Translations under genes and position numbers: made by a program
Shown: positions 1 to 7,410 of the stretch, one piece after another
How the letters are laid out: each line of letters begins with the position of its first letter
Numbering within the stretch: position 1 is the stretch's first letter
DNA from: Solobacterium sp.
GTDB taxonomy: Bacteria; Bacillota_I; Bacilli_A; Erysipelotrichales; Erysipelotrichaceae
Direction: 5' to 3'
Length of the DNA: 18,885 nt
Assembly: GCA_016291725.1 (NCBI GenBank)
Contig: JAEEYJ010000154.1
Location: forward strand, 1 to 18,885
The notes under the pieces: model-generated
The model's database searches: none
What the model saw: the letters and a program-made list of their open reading frames with translations, nothing else
Told to the model about the DNA's origin: nothing

Positions 1-585
1 ATTCAGGATGACCTGCTCACGGCTGGTAATGTTGAAAGCAACCGCTGTCTCGGAGTTCAGACCCATTTCCTTGTAGTCATCTACCTTGGCCAGGGAAGCA
101 GTATAAACCGTGAAGTTCGGAACGAACTCCTTCTCTTCCTCTTCCGTCGGCTTGATGAACATGTTGCGCACAAAGTGAGCCTGCCAGGCGACTTCCATGA
201 TGAAGCGTACAGCCATGCGGGTATCCTTGTTGGCGCCGCAGAATGCATCGACAACGAACAGTCTCTTGTCGGACAGTTCCTTGATTGCCAGTGCCTTCAG
301 CTTTTCCCAGTTCTCCTGGGACAGTTCGTGGTTGTCGTTCGGATATTCCGGTGTATTCCACCATACGGTATCCTTGGAATTCTCGTCCATGACAATGTAC
401 TTGTCCTTCGGGGAACGTCCTGTGTAGATACCTGTCATGACGTTGACAGCACCCAGTTCCGTCAGCTGACCCTTTTCATAGCCGGTCAGTTCGGGCTTCA
501 TTTCCTCTTCGAAAAGAAACTCGTAGGACGGATTGTAGACGACTTCCTTTGTTCCGGTAATTCCGTACTTTGTTAAATCAATCAT
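1..585 (-). CDS. pckA: Phosphoenolpyruvate carboxykinase (ATP), N-terminal part
   Basis: ATP-dependent PEP carboxykinase interconverts oxaloacetate + ATP with PEP + ADP + CO2 in the cytosol. The 195 codons present (of about 530-540 in the family) match the N-terminal lobe closely: YNPSY near residue 18, LTGYEKG near 33, the substrate-binding [13 protein letters not shown] at 51-63 (Arg57 is the likely oxaloacetate-binding arginine), VVDAFCGAN at 111-119 and [14 protein letters not shown] at 131-144. The ATP-binding P-loop lies beyond the window edge, so the gene is cut by the window and is not shown to be broken. The ATG is preceded by AGAGGA about 9 nt upstream. It is divergent from the biotin ligase gene and sits near an oxaloacetate decarboxylase operon, so both act on oxaloacetate. 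In fermenters this enzyme may run in the carboxylating, ATP-forming direction; the sequence cannot tell. Confidence 0.96.
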   Translation of the reverse strand, partial: MIDLTKYGITGTKEVVYNPSYEFLFEEEMKPELTGYEKGQLTELGAVNVMTGIYTGRSPKDKYIVMDENSKDTVWWNTPEYPNDNHELSQENWEKLKALAIKELSDKRLFVVDAFCGANKDTRMAVRFIMEVAWQAHFVRNMFIKPTEEEEKEFVPNFTVYTASLAKVDDYKEMGLNSETAVAFNITSREQVILN

Positions 586-644
586 TTCACTCAATCCTCT
601 TTCTTTACTCTCACAGCATCTGCTGCGAATAAACCATTTGTATC

Positions 645-653
645 ATCATACCA
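645..653 (-). promoter_or_regulatory. Putative extended -10 promoter of pckA
   Basis: On the minus strand the sequence reads TGGTATGAT, an extended -10 element (TGn plus a near-consensus hexamer). It predicts a start near 638 and a leader of about 50 nt. No good -35 hexamer is seen. The region where one would lie (668-673) overlaps the -10 element of the divergent birA gene. Confidence 0.45.
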
Positions 654-671
654 CTGATTCATCGTTCAGGG

Positions 672-677
672 TATAAT
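672..677 (+). promoter_or_regulatory. TATAAT -10 element placed for a leaderless birA transcript
   Basis: A perfect TATAAT ends six bases before the birA ATG, so transcription would start at or next to the start codon. No convincing -35 hexamer, TGn extension or well-placed Shine-Dalgarno sequence is seen; the nearest AGGG (668-671) lies within or upstream of the promoter. This supports a leaderless mRNA, or a minor promoter with the main one elsewhere. Confidence 0.4.
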
Positions 678-683
678 TGTTCC

Positions 684-1439
684 ATGAAACACTTGTCTGA
701 ATCTGAGATCCGTCAGAGGATCTCTTCACTTGATCTTCCGGTCACGGTTCTGGACACGGTGGACTCCACCAATACCCTGGCCAGAGAACTTCTGCATCAA
801 GGTGCACAGCCTCCGTATCTGATCCTTGCTGAAACCCAGACCGCCGGCCGGGGGCGTCAGGGACACTCCTTCTTCTCTCCGCAGAGCGGGCTGTACTACA
901 GCCTGACGCTGCCGGGTGATGAACGCACCGCCGTATCCGATGCCACCCTTGCTGCAGCTGTATCCCTTCAGCAGAGCATCGCTTCCTGCGCGGGGATCTC
1001 CTGCGGCATCAAGTGGGTGAACGATCTCTATCTGGAAGAGCGCAAGGTTGCCGGCATTCTGTGCGAGTCCCCCCGCCTGGCAGACGGAACGGTTCCCGGC
1101 ATCATCATCGGCATCGGTGTGAACATTGCACAGGAGGAATTCCCGGAGGATCTCCGCGGCAAGGCAGGCTCCCTGCAGTGTCCGGACCTGGACAGGAACA
1201 TCCTTGCGGCGGATCTGACGGAACGTCTGCTGTACTGGTGCACGCCCGGCAGGCACAATGATCTGCTGGAACAGTACAGGAGACACTGCTTCATCCTCGG
1301 CAGAACCGTGTCCTTTGTCCGGAACGGCATAACCATTACCGGTACTGCCGCAGGCATCAATGACAGCGGCAATCTCATTGTAGATGCCGGAGAAACCTGT
1401 GTCCTGAATTCGGGAGAAATATCACTGCGCAGCTGGTAG
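684..1439 (+). CDS. birA: Biotin--[acetyl-CoA carboxylase] ligase (short form without DNA-binding domain)
   Basis: This enzyme activates biotin with ATP and transfers it to the lysine of biotin carrier domains. The 251 residues hold the catalytic and C-terminal domains only. There is no N-terminal helix-turn-helix, so it should not act as a biotin operon repressor. Visible motifs are DSTN (27-30), the adenylate-binding GRGRQGH (55-61), KWVNDLY (110-116, Lys110 matching the catalytic lysine), KVAGIL (121-126) and GIGVN (143-147). The C-terminal SH3-like domain spans about 205-251. Two positions differ from the usual GRGRxGR and KWPND: His61 replaces Arg and Val112 replaces Pro. The gene converges on the operon encoding a biotin carrier protein, its probable target. 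The start is chosen because the fold begins within about 20 residues and no later ATG fits; the upstream region lacks a clear ribosome binding site. Confidence 0.93.
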   Translation: MKHLSESEIRQRISSLDLPVTVLDTVDSTNTLARELLHQGAQPPYLILAETQTAGRGRQGHSFFSPQSGLYYSLTLPGDERTAVSDATLAAAVSLQQSIASCAGISCGIKWVNDLYLEERKVAGILCESPRLADGTVPGIIIGIGVNIAQEEFPEDLRGKAGSLQCPDLDRNILAADLTERLLYWCTPGRHNDLLEQYRRHCFILGRTVSFVRNGITITGTAAGINDSGNLIVDAGETCVLNSGEISLRSW

Positions 1440-1450
1440 GCTGCGCAGTG
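1423..1450. terminator. Bidirectional terminator between birA and oadB
   Basis: A perfect 11-bp stem (CACTGCGCAGC / GCTGCGCAGTG) with a 6-nt loop. The plus side is followed by TTTCCTTTAT and the minus side by ATATTTCTCC, so both converging transcripts could end here. The stem's left arm codes for the last birA residues and the birA TAG stop lies in the loop. Confidence 0.8.
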
Positions 1451-1459
1451 TTTCCTTTA

Positions 1460-2581
1460 TCAACCGCCGAAGATCTTCAGCATGAAGCCGGCAGCGACTG
1501 CAGAGCCGATGACACCCGCAACGTTCGGACCCATGGCATGCATGAGCAGATAGTTCTTCGGGTTGGCCCTCTGGCCTTCCATCTGGCTGACTCTCGCAGC
1601 CATCGGTACTGCCGATACACCGGCAGAGCCGATCAGCGGATTGACCTTGCCGCCGGTGACTCTGTACATGATCTTGCCCAGCAGCAGACCACCGATGGTG
1701 GAGAAGCTGAAGGCGATCAGGCCCAGGATGATGATTTCAATCGTACGCAGCGTCAGGAATGTCGCTGCAGCAGCCTTGGCACCTACAGAGATGCCGAGGA
1801 AGATAATAACGATGTTTGTCAGAGCGTTCTGTGCGGTATCGCTCAGACGGTCTGTCAGACCGGTTTCCTTCAGCAGGTTTCCGAACATCAGCATACCTAC
1901 GAGCGGTGCTGTATCCGGAATCAGCAGAATGACGAAGATCGTAACAGCGATCGGGAAGATGACTCTTTCGGTCTTGGTGACCGTACGGGCCTGCTTCATG
2001 ACGGTTTCGCGCTCTTTCTTCGTGGTCATCAGACGCATCAGCGGCGGCTGGATCATCGGGATCAGTGCCATGTAGGAATAGGCAGCGATCGCAATGGCCG
2101 GCAGATAGTCCATCGCCAGCTTGGAAGCTGTCAGAATGGCTGTCGGGCCGTCCGCGCCGCCGATGACACCGATGGCCGCAGCGACCTTCGGATCAAATCC
2201 GAGCGCCAGCGCCATCAGGAATGCTGTAAAGATACCGAACTGTGCGCCGGCACCCATCAGCAGGGAAGACGGGTTGGCGATCAACGGTCCGAAATCCGTC
2301 ATAGCACCTGTTCCCAGGAAGACCAGAGACGGATAGATACCGTATTCCACACCCAGGGAAAGGTAGTGGATCAGACCTTCCGTGATTCCAGTACGCGGCA
2401 GGTTGGCCAGCAGCATACCGAACGCGATGGGAATCATCAGAAGAGGTTCATACTTCTTGTGTATACCGAGATACAGCAGGAAGCATGCCAGCAGGATCAT
2501 GACCAGGGACCGCGGATCCGCAACCAGACCGGCGAAACCGGATTCCTGGAAGATCTTGAGCAGTATTTCGAGAATATTCAT
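1460..2581 (-). CDS. oadB: Sodium-translocating decarboxylase, beta subunit (OadB/GcdB/MmdB family)
   Basis: This membrane subunit decarboxylates carboxybiotin on the carrier protein and couples the energy to sodium export. The 373-residue protein is strongly hydrophobic, with about nine to eleven likely membrane segments, and has the family length. It carries the hallmark GGADGPTAI (141-149; Asp144 corresponds to the sodium/proton-relay Asp203 of Klebsiella OadB). The second conserved region, KVNPLIGSAGVSAVP (312-326), is followed by HAMGPNVAGVIGSA. It is the last gene of the four-gene operon, 12 nt after the biotin carrier gene, with AGGAGG eight bases before the ATG. The beta subunit alone does not separate oxaloacetate, methylmalonyl-CoA and glutaconyl-CoA pumps; the alpha subunit points to oxaloacetate. 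Confidence 0.95.
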   Translation of the reverse strand: MNILEILLKIFQESGFAGLVADPRSLVMILLACFLLYLGIHKKYEPLLMIPIAFGMLLANLPRTGITEGLIHYLSLGVEYGIYPSLVFLGTGAMTDFGPLIANPSSLLMGAGAQFGIFTAFLMALALGFDPKVAAAIGVIGGADGPTAILTASKLAMDYLPAIAIAAYSYMALIPMIQPPLMRLMTTKKERETVMKQARTVTKTERVIFPIAVTIFVILLIPDTAPLVGMLMFGNLLKETGLTDRLSDTAQNALTNIVIIFLGISVGAKAAAATFLTLRTIEIIILGLIAFSFSTIGGLLLGKIMYRVTGGKVNPLIGSAGVSAVPMAARVSQMEGQRANPKNYLLMHAMGPNVAGVIGSAVAAGFMLKIFGG

Positions 2582-2593
2582 GCGGACATCCTC

Positions 2594-2977
2594 CTACTGA
2601 AGCGTTGCGATAACCTGGTCTGTCTGAACCGTGGAACCTTTGGTAACCGTAACGGAAGTGATCGTACCGGCACGCGGCGCTACAATCTCGTTCTCCATCT
2701 TCATGGCTTCCAGGATGAAGAGAATGTCTCCTTCCTTGACCGCCTGGTTGGCAGATACTCTGACATCCAGAATTGTACCGGGCATCGGTGACTTCACCGG
2801 GTCTCCTGCACCGGCAGGTGCTGCAGGCGCTGCCTGTACAGGCGCGGGTGCTGCAGGCGCTGCAGGTGCCGCTGCCGGAGCCATCGGCTCCGCCTTGCCC
2901 GCATACACAGCCGTCGCATTGCCCTTTTCTACTTCGACTTCATATTTCTTTCCGTTCAATACAACAATGTATTTCAT
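2594..2977 (-). CDS. Biotin carboxyl carrier protein of the decarboxylase
   Basis: This small subunit carries carboxybiotin from the carboxyltransferase (alpha) to the membrane beta subunit. Residues 1-30 form a short N-terminal segment (MKYIVVLNGKKYEVEVE), 31-58 an Ala/Pro linker, and 60-127 a biotinyl domain with EAMKMENEI at 90-98. Lys93 is the expected biotinylation site. It resembles GcdC/MmdC-type free-standing carriers, and also the C-terminal part of fused OadA proteins. It lies between the gamma and beta subunit genes. The ribosome binding site is an unusual run, AAAGGGGGGA, before the ATG. The biotin ligase at 684-1439 is the probable modifying enzyme. Confidence 0.93.
   Translation of the reverse strand: MKYIVVLNGKKYEVEVEKGNATAVYAGKAEPMAPAAAPAAPAAPAPVQAAPAAPAGAGDPVKSPMPGTILDVRVSANQAVKEGDILFILEAMKMENEIVAPRAGTITSVTVTKGSTVQTDQVIATLQ
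2817..2863. repeat. 17-bp direct repeat in the Ala/Pro linker of the biotin carrier gene
   Basis: GGTGCTGCAGGCGCTGC occurs at 2817-2833 and again at 2847-2863, exactly 30 bp (ten codons) apart, inside the Ala/Pro linker code. It keeps frame, so slippage here would lengthen or shorten the linker without a frameshift. Confidence 0.85.
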
Positions 2978-2992
2978 TGTGCTGTCCCCCCT

Positions 2993-3319
2993 TTACTGAA
3001 CTTCCCTGATCGATCTGAAGATCAGCTGGTTCAGCGGAATCTTCGTCTCGTCACTGACAATCGCCATGATGCAGGCAATCGTCTTGTCATCCATATCACC
3101 GTATACGGCAAGCTCTCCGCCGTAGGCGTTCAGATCACGTACCGGCACTGCCTCCTCTTCGGGCATGGTCTTCACAGGTGCAGCAGGTGCAGCTTCCTTC
3201 GCTGCAAATCCGCTGACAACCTTGTTGATGACACCGATAATCACCCAAAGCAGCACCAGCATCAGGAAAACCGTCAGGAAACCGGAGGCAGCGATGATCA
3301 ATGCCTGTCCAATACCCAT
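2993..3319 (-). CDS. oadG: Decarboxylase small membrane subunit (OadG/MmdD-like)
   Basis: This short anchor/assembly subunit of sodium-pumping decarboxylases ties the carboxyltransferase to the membrane beta subunit. The 108-residue product has one strong N-terminal membrane segment (about 5-32, ending LLWVIIGVINKVV), an Ala/Pro-containing stretch (about 41-48), and a soluble C-terminal part (about 65-108) with IACIMAIVSDETKIP. This layout is typical of OadG and MmdD. The start lies 2 nt after the oadA stop, with CAGGAGG inside the oadA 3' end as ribosome binding site, so translation is probably coupled. Sequence conservation is low in this family, so the call rests on topology and operon position. 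Confidence 0.87.
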   Translation of the reverse strand: MGIGQALIIAASGFLTVFLMLVLLWVIIGVINKVVSGFAAKEAAPAAPVKTMPEEEAVPVRDLNAYGGELAVYGDMDDKTIACIMAIVSDETKIPLNQLIFRSIREVQ

Positions 3320-3321
3320 GA

Positions 3322-4707
3322 TTACTCAGCCTCCTGGATCGTATAGCTCACTTTCAGTGCTTTCTTCTCTGCACGCGCCTTCAGGAACGCTTCAGCCTGC
3401 TGCGGGAACGCAACATAGCTCAGAACGTCCTCTTCACTCTCTGCCAGCGGGCCGAGATATGCCTTTGCACCGGGAATCTCCGGTTCGATCGTATCATCGT
3501 AGCGGCCTTCGATCGGCTTCTCATCACCCAGCGCAAGCTTCATCAGCTCTTCGCTGATCGGTGCCGGAGAATGACCGTATTCGCCTCTGCAGTACGCCTT
3601 GACTTCCTTGGAGATCATCTTGTAGCGCTCTCCTGTCAGAACGTTTGTAACCGCCTGGGTGCCGACCATCTGGCTCATCGGTGTGACCAGAGGAGGATAG
3701 CCCATATCCGCACGGACCTTCGGTGTCTCAATCAGTGCTTCATCCAGCTTGTCGAGCTTGCCTGCCGCAGTCAGCTGAGCGATCAGGTTCGACAGCATAC
3801 CGCCCGGAATCTGATAGTTCAGCGCTTCGATCTTCGTTGTCAGAACGGAAGGGTTCAGACCGCCTTCCTTCAGGAATCTCGCCTGTACCGGCTTGAAGTG
3901 ATCATTGATCTTCTGGCAGACCTTCAGGTCCACACCCGTATCGAAGCCCATCTCTTCCAGAGAATAGACCAGGGACTCCGTTGCCGGATGGGATGTACCG
4001 CCCGAGAAGATGGAGATCGCTGTATCAATGCCGGCTGCACCTGCTTCCGCTGCCTTCATCAGTGTCAGCGGACCCAGGCCTGTTGTGCTGTGGGAATGTA
4101 CATAGATCGGCAGATTGACATTCGCCTTCAGTGCAGATACCAGATCATAGGCGTTCTGCGGGCTCATAATGCCTGCCATATCCTTGATGCAGATGGAATT
4201 GCAGCCCATCTGCTCCAGCTTCTTTCCCAGCTCGACATAGCTCTCGAACGTGTGGATCGGGCTGATGGTATAGCAGATTGTACCCTGCGCATGGCCTCCG
4301 GCCTTCAGGCACTCGTCAATCGCTGTAGCCATGTTGGTCGGATCGTTCAGTGCATCGAAAATACGGATGATGTCAATGCCGTTCTCTACCGACTTGCGCA
4401 CAAACGCACGTACCGTGTCATCGGAATAATGACGGTAGCCGAGGATATTCTGCCCTCTCAGCAGCATCTGCAGCTTTGTATTCTTCACCTTGGAACGGAT
4501 GAAGCGCAGTCTCTCCCACGGATCCTCATCCAGATAACGAAGGCAGGAATCAAATGTTGCACCGCCCCAGACTTCCATAGAATAGTAGCCTGCCTTGTCC
4601 ATCGTCTCGAGGATGTCCTCGAAATCCGAACGAGGCATACGTGTTGCGATCTGGGACTGGTTCGCATCACGGAGCACTACTTCTGTAATATTCAGTTTCT
4701 TACCCAT
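3322..4707 (-). CDS. oadA: Oxaloacetate decarboxylase alpha subunit, carboxyltransferase domain
   Basis: This subunit transfers the carboxyl group of oxaloacetate to biotin, releasing pyruvate. Key features of the pyruvate/oxaloacetate carboxyltransferase family are TEVVLRDANQSQIATRM (8-24, metal-binding Asp14), MEVWGGATFD (44-53), LLRGQN (82-87), CIKDMAG (173-179, Lys175) and the metal histidines in VHSHSTTG (His204, His206). At 461 residues it lacks the C-terminal biotin domain of fused OadA proteins; that domain is a separate gene downstream. The start used is the ATG with AGGAGG six bases upstream; an in-frame ATG 15 codons earlier lies in the predicted promoter and is rejected. It is the first gene of the oadA-oadG-carrier-oadB operon. 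Absence of an acyl-CoA carboxyltransferase-type alpha subunit argues against methylmalonyl-CoA or glutaconyl-CoA as substrate. Confidence 0.94.
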   Translation of the reverse strand: MGKKLNITEVVLRDANQSQIATRMPRSDFEDILETMDKAGYYSMEVWGGATFDSCLRYLDEDPWERLRFIRSKVKNTKLQMLLRGQNILGYRHYSDDTVRAFVRKSVENGIDIIRIFDALNDPTNMATAIDECLKAGGHAQGTICYTISPIHTFESYVELGKKLEQMGCNSICIKDMAGIMSPQNAYDLVSALKANVNLPIYVHSHSTTGLGPLTLMKAAEAGAAGIDTAISIFSGGTSHPATESLVYSLEEMGFDTGVDLKVCQKINDHFKPVQARFLKEGGLNPSVLTTKIEALNYQIPGGMLSNLIAQLTAAGKLDKLDEALIETPKVRADMGYPPLVTPMSQMVGTQAVTNVLTGERYKMISKEVKAYCRGEYGHSPAPISEELMKLALGDEKPIEGRYDDTIEPEIPGAKAYLGPLAESEEDVLSYVAFPQQAEAFLKARAEKKALKVSYTIQEAE

Positions 4708-4737
4708 GTTTCCTCCTGAAAACTCACTATCTGATAT

Positions 4738-4765
4738 TCTATAATACTTCAATTTCCTGCGGCAA
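4738..4765 (-). promoter_or_regulatory. Putative promoter of the oad operon
   Basis: On the minus strand, TTGCCG (4760-4765) is followed after 16 nt by TATAGA (4738-4743); TAGAAT at 18 nt is an alternative. The predicted start near 4730 gives a leader of about 25 nt with the AGGAGG site. Confidence 0.5.
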
Positions 4766-4778
4766 TACTGACTTCTTC

Positions 4779-4793
4779 AGTAAACCGCTTACA
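4779..4793 (-). promoter_or_regulatory. Imperfect cre-like site upstream of the oad promoter
   Basis: The minus strand reads TGTAAGCGGTTTACT just upstream of the -35 element. It matches most of the CcpA consensus TGWNANCGNTNWCA but misses the last two positions. It is an inverted repeat GTAA-N5-TTAC. This is a weak call without knowing whether the genome has CcpA. Confidence 0.25.
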
Positions 4794-4801
4794 TCGCATA
4801 A

Positions 4802-4823
4802 AAAGTGCCCTTCCGGGCACTTT
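4802..4823 (-). terminator. Rho-independent terminator of the acyl-CoA reduction operon
   Basis: A 9-bp stem (AAAGTGCCC / GGGCACTTT) with a 4-nt GGAA loop on the minus strand, its 3' arm running into TTTTTATG. It lies 25 nt after the acyl-CoA synthetase stop and separates that operon from the oad promoter. Confidence 0.9.
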
Positions 4824-4847
4824 CCCTGCATTTTTCAAGCGCTGTGT

Positions 4848-6293
4848 TCACTGTTTTTCGATCCATGCCTTCAAGGCCTGCAGATCCACTTTTCCGGTGG
4901 AAGTCTTCGGCAGTTCCTTCAGGAACAGGATCTTCTGCGGCAGCTTGTAGAGCGCCACTTTATCCTTGAGTACAGCAATCACGTCTTCTTCCGTCAGCGT
5001 ATCCTGCGGCACAATGCACGCACACACGATCTCACTGTAGTGAGGATCATGGATTCCGGTCACTTTGCACTCCCGGATCCGGGGATCGCCCAGCAGCACT
5101 GTCTCCAGTTCCAGCGGAGAAATATTCTCCCCGCCGCGGATGATCAGCTCCCGCTTCCTGCCATCATAGACCAGGCTGTCTCCCTCTTCATGGACCAGAT
5201 CCCCGGTATACAGCCAGCCATCACGGTCGATGACAGCTGCCGTCTCTTCCGGCATCCCATAGTATCCCTGCATCACGGACCAGCCCCGCAGGCAGAGCTC
5301 TCCATCACGGATACGGTATTCAATGTGCGGGAATACATGGCCGATGGTATTTGCCCGGACTTCAAAGGGATCATCAAGTGAAGCTGTGGTCACTCCTGCC
5401 GTAGCTTCTGTCTGTCCCAAAGAAGGCAGGACAACCATACCGAGACAGTGTTCAGCCTGCTCAAGGAAATCCTCACTGTAGGTAGATCCGCCGACATACC
5501 CCGTCCGGAGGGAAGAGATGTCCCGCGGCTCCGCTGCCTGACGGCGCATCACTGCCAGGAACAGCGCCGGCACGGCTGTAAACACCGTGCACCGGTACTG
5601 CTCGATCATGTCCAGAATATGGTATGAATGCGTATCCGCCGGACAGCACAGGCACGCTCCTGCCAGTATAGTGGGCAGGACCGTGGCGGTAAGGCCGAAA
5701 CAATGGAACATGGGAAGTACGGACAGTACCCGGTCATCTTCCGTCAGACGCAGCGTCTCAGCCTGCATGAAAGCAATGTTCACCCTGGCATAGTGCGTAC
5801 TCATCACCGGCTTCGGTACCGCCAGGGTACCGCTGGTGAACAGTATGGTATCCGTATCCTGCGGCTGTACAAGGGCCTGTGCTTCCCTGAGCACGGTCTC
5901 AGGAACATTGCCTGCCGGCAGATCGTCCATCTGCCAGACCGGGATGCCGGGATCCAGTGCGCGGTCGCTGATCAGCAGCTCAATGTCCGCACGCTGGATG
6001 CATTCCCTGAGCTCCCGCTCCGTAAAGAGCCGGTTCAGCGGAACCAGCACGGCACCGATGGACCAGACCGCAAAGTAGGCGATCAGGGCATCGGCACGGT
6101 TACCGCAGAATATCCCGATATGTGATCCATGGCTGAAGCCATGCGCAAGAAAAGACCCGGCCAGCGCATCCACGCAGCCCTTCAGTTCTTCATAGGTGTA
6201 CTTCCGTGCACTGTCCACCGCAGCCAACCGCTCCGGATTCCTCCGGCAGGCTTCGCGGAAGCACTGTCCCAGTGTCTTCTCCTGCAGTTCCAT
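4848..6293 (-). CDS. AMP-forming acyl-CoA synthetase (ANL superfamily)
   Basis: ANL ligases activate a carboxylic acid with ATP to an acyl-adenylate, then form the CoA thioester. The 481 residues carry GQTEA (293-297), YTGDL (362-366), the hinge GRKRELIIRGGENISP (378-393) and the adenylating lysine in PKTSTGK (Lys468). The P-loop region is odd: FTSGTLAVPKP (152-162) replaces the usual TSGTTGxPKG, losing two glycines and a threonine. The protein is about 30-50 residues shorter than many ligases of this group. It is the last gene of the operon; its ATG shares one base with the EtfA stop (TAATG), so translation is coupled. By analogy with CarB of Acetobacterium woodii it could prime an enoate-reducing cycle with ATP. 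The substrate cannot be read from the sequence. Confidence 0.88.
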   Translation of the reverse strand: MELQEKTLGQCFREACRRNPERLAAVDSARKYTYEELKGCVDALAGSFLAHGFSHGSHIGIFCGNRADALIAYFAVWSIGAVLVPLNRLFTERELRECIQRADIELLISDRALDPGIPVWQMDDLPAGNVPETVLREAQALVQPQDTDTILFTSGTLAVPKPVMSTHYARVNIAFMQAETLRLTEDDRVLSVLPMFHCFGLTATVLPTILAGACLCCPADTHSYHILDMIEQYRCTVFTAVPALFLAVMRRQAAEPRDISSLRTGYVGGSTYSEDFLEQAEHCLGMVVLPSLGQTEATAGVTTASLDDPFEVRANTIGHVFPHIEYRIRDGELCLRGWSVMQGYYGMPEETAAVIDRDGWLYTGDLVHEEGDSLVYDGRKRELIIRGGENISPLELETVLLGDPRIRECKVTGIHDPHYSEIVCACIVPQDTLTEEDVIAVLKDKVALYKLPQKILFLKELPKTSTGKVDLQALKAWIEKQ

Positions 6294-7399
6294 TACTTCT
6301 CTTTTCTGATTTCCTCGATCAGCTTCGGTACAACATCGAACAGATCACCGACGATGCCGATATCCGCAATCTCGAAGATCGGTGCCATATCGGAACGGTT
6401 CACCGCAATGATGTATTCACTGTCCTGCATGCCGCTCTTGTGCTGGATCGCACCGGAGATGCCCAGAGCAATATAGAGCTTCGGACGTACGGTCTTGCCG
6501 GTCTGGCCGACCTGATGGTCCGCACTGAGCCAGCCGTTGTCCACGACCGCACGTGTCGCGCCGAGTACACCGCCCAGTTCATCCGCCAGCGCCTGTGCCA
6601 GCGCCAGGCCTTTCTCCACATCCTTCGCAATGCCCTGGCCGACTGCTACGATGGCATCCGCACCGATCAGATCCACCTGCTTCAATGCAGACTTTACCGT
6701 CTCCAGCACATCAGTCTGTACATCGCCCTCCGCCAGCCGGAAGTCCGGTGCCAGTACTTCTACGTTCTTCGCTTTCTCTTCGCTGTACGCTCCGAGCTTC
6801 ATGACACCCGGACGTACGGTTGCCATAGCAGGCCGGAAGCGCGGGCAGACGATGGTCGCCATCAGATGACCGCCGAATGCCGGCCTCGTCATCTTCAGGT
6901 TCCTGTGCGCGTCGAACAGCGGTGAATCAAAGTTCGTATTGTCAACATCCATGGATGATTCTCTGCGCAGGAATGCTTTGTAGCCCTCGGTATCCACATC
7001 CAGGTGTGTGCAGTCAGCGCAGAGGCCGGTGTGCAGCCTCGCTGCACAGCGCGGTGCCAGATCCCGTCCGATATTCGTTGCGCCGAACAGCAGGATCTCC
7101 GGTTTAAAGGCTTCCACTGCCTGAGCAATGATTTCCGTATAGGTTTCCGTCCGGTAGTCCTTCAGGAGTTCATGTTCATAGACCAGGACACGGTCTGCCC
7201 CGTAGCCTCCGAGCTTCTCTGCCAGATGCTTGACATCCGCTCCCGGCAGTACGGCGCAGAGCCGGCAGCCCATTTCATCCGCGAGCCGTCTGCCTTCACT
7301 GATCAGCTCAAACACAGCAGGCATCAGTTCGCCGCCGCGCTGTTCCGCAAAGACCCAGACATCATGGAATTCTTCAATGTTCATACTGTTGAATGTCAT
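6293..7399 (-). CDS. etfA: Electron transfer flavoprotein, alpha subunit
   Basis: EtfA binds the mobile FAD that passes electrons between the EtfB side and acyl-CoA dehydrogenase. The 368-residue protein ends in the classic FAD domain: VGQTGKTVRPKLYIA (297-311), GISGAIQH (313-320) and IAVNRSDMAPIF (331-342). There is no N-terminal ferredoxin domain, unlike CarE of A. woodii. It is some 30 residues longer than usual, partly because residues about 137-168 form an extended loop before MTRPAFGG. The start is fixed by AGGAGG seven bases before the ATG; that site overlaps the etfB stop. It is cotranscribed with etfB and an acyl-CoA dehydrogenase gene, the usual partners. Confidence 0.95.
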   Translation of the reverse strand: MTFNSMNIEEFHDVWVFAEQRGGELMPAVFELISEGRRLADEMGCRLCAVLPGADVKHLAEKLGGYGADRVLVYEHELLKDYRTETYTEIIAQAVEAFKPEILLFGATNIGRDLAPRCAARLHTGLCADCTHLDVDTEGYKAFLRRESSMDVDNTNFDSPLFDAHRNLKMTRPAFGGHLMATIVCPRFRPAMATVRPGVMKLGAYSEEKAKNVEVLAPDFRLAEGDVQTDVLETVKSALKQVDLIGADAIVAVGQGIAKDVEKGLALAQALADELGGVLGATRAVVDNGWLSADHQVGQTGKTVRPKLYIALGISGAIQHKSGMQDSEYIIAVNRSDMAPIFEIADIGIVGDLFDVVPKLIEEIRKEK

Positions 7400-7410
7400 T
7401 GTCTTTCCTC

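Noticed and set aside
1..585. pckA as a truncated pseudogene
   Set aside because: The frame is open to the window edge with normal conservation; it is cut by the window only.
1448..2791. 447-codon plus-strand frame opposite oadB
   Set aside because: The product is rich in Gln, Arg, Asp and His with no domain; oadB on the other strand is unmistakable.
3571..4719. 382-codon plus-strand frame opposite oadA
   Set aside because: A shadow of oadA; His/Cys/Arg-rich product, no ribosome binding site or family match.
4708..4752. Longer oadA start, 15 codons upstream
   Set aside because: It would overlap the predicted -10 element and has no ribosome binding site; the downstream ATG has a perfect AGGAGG.
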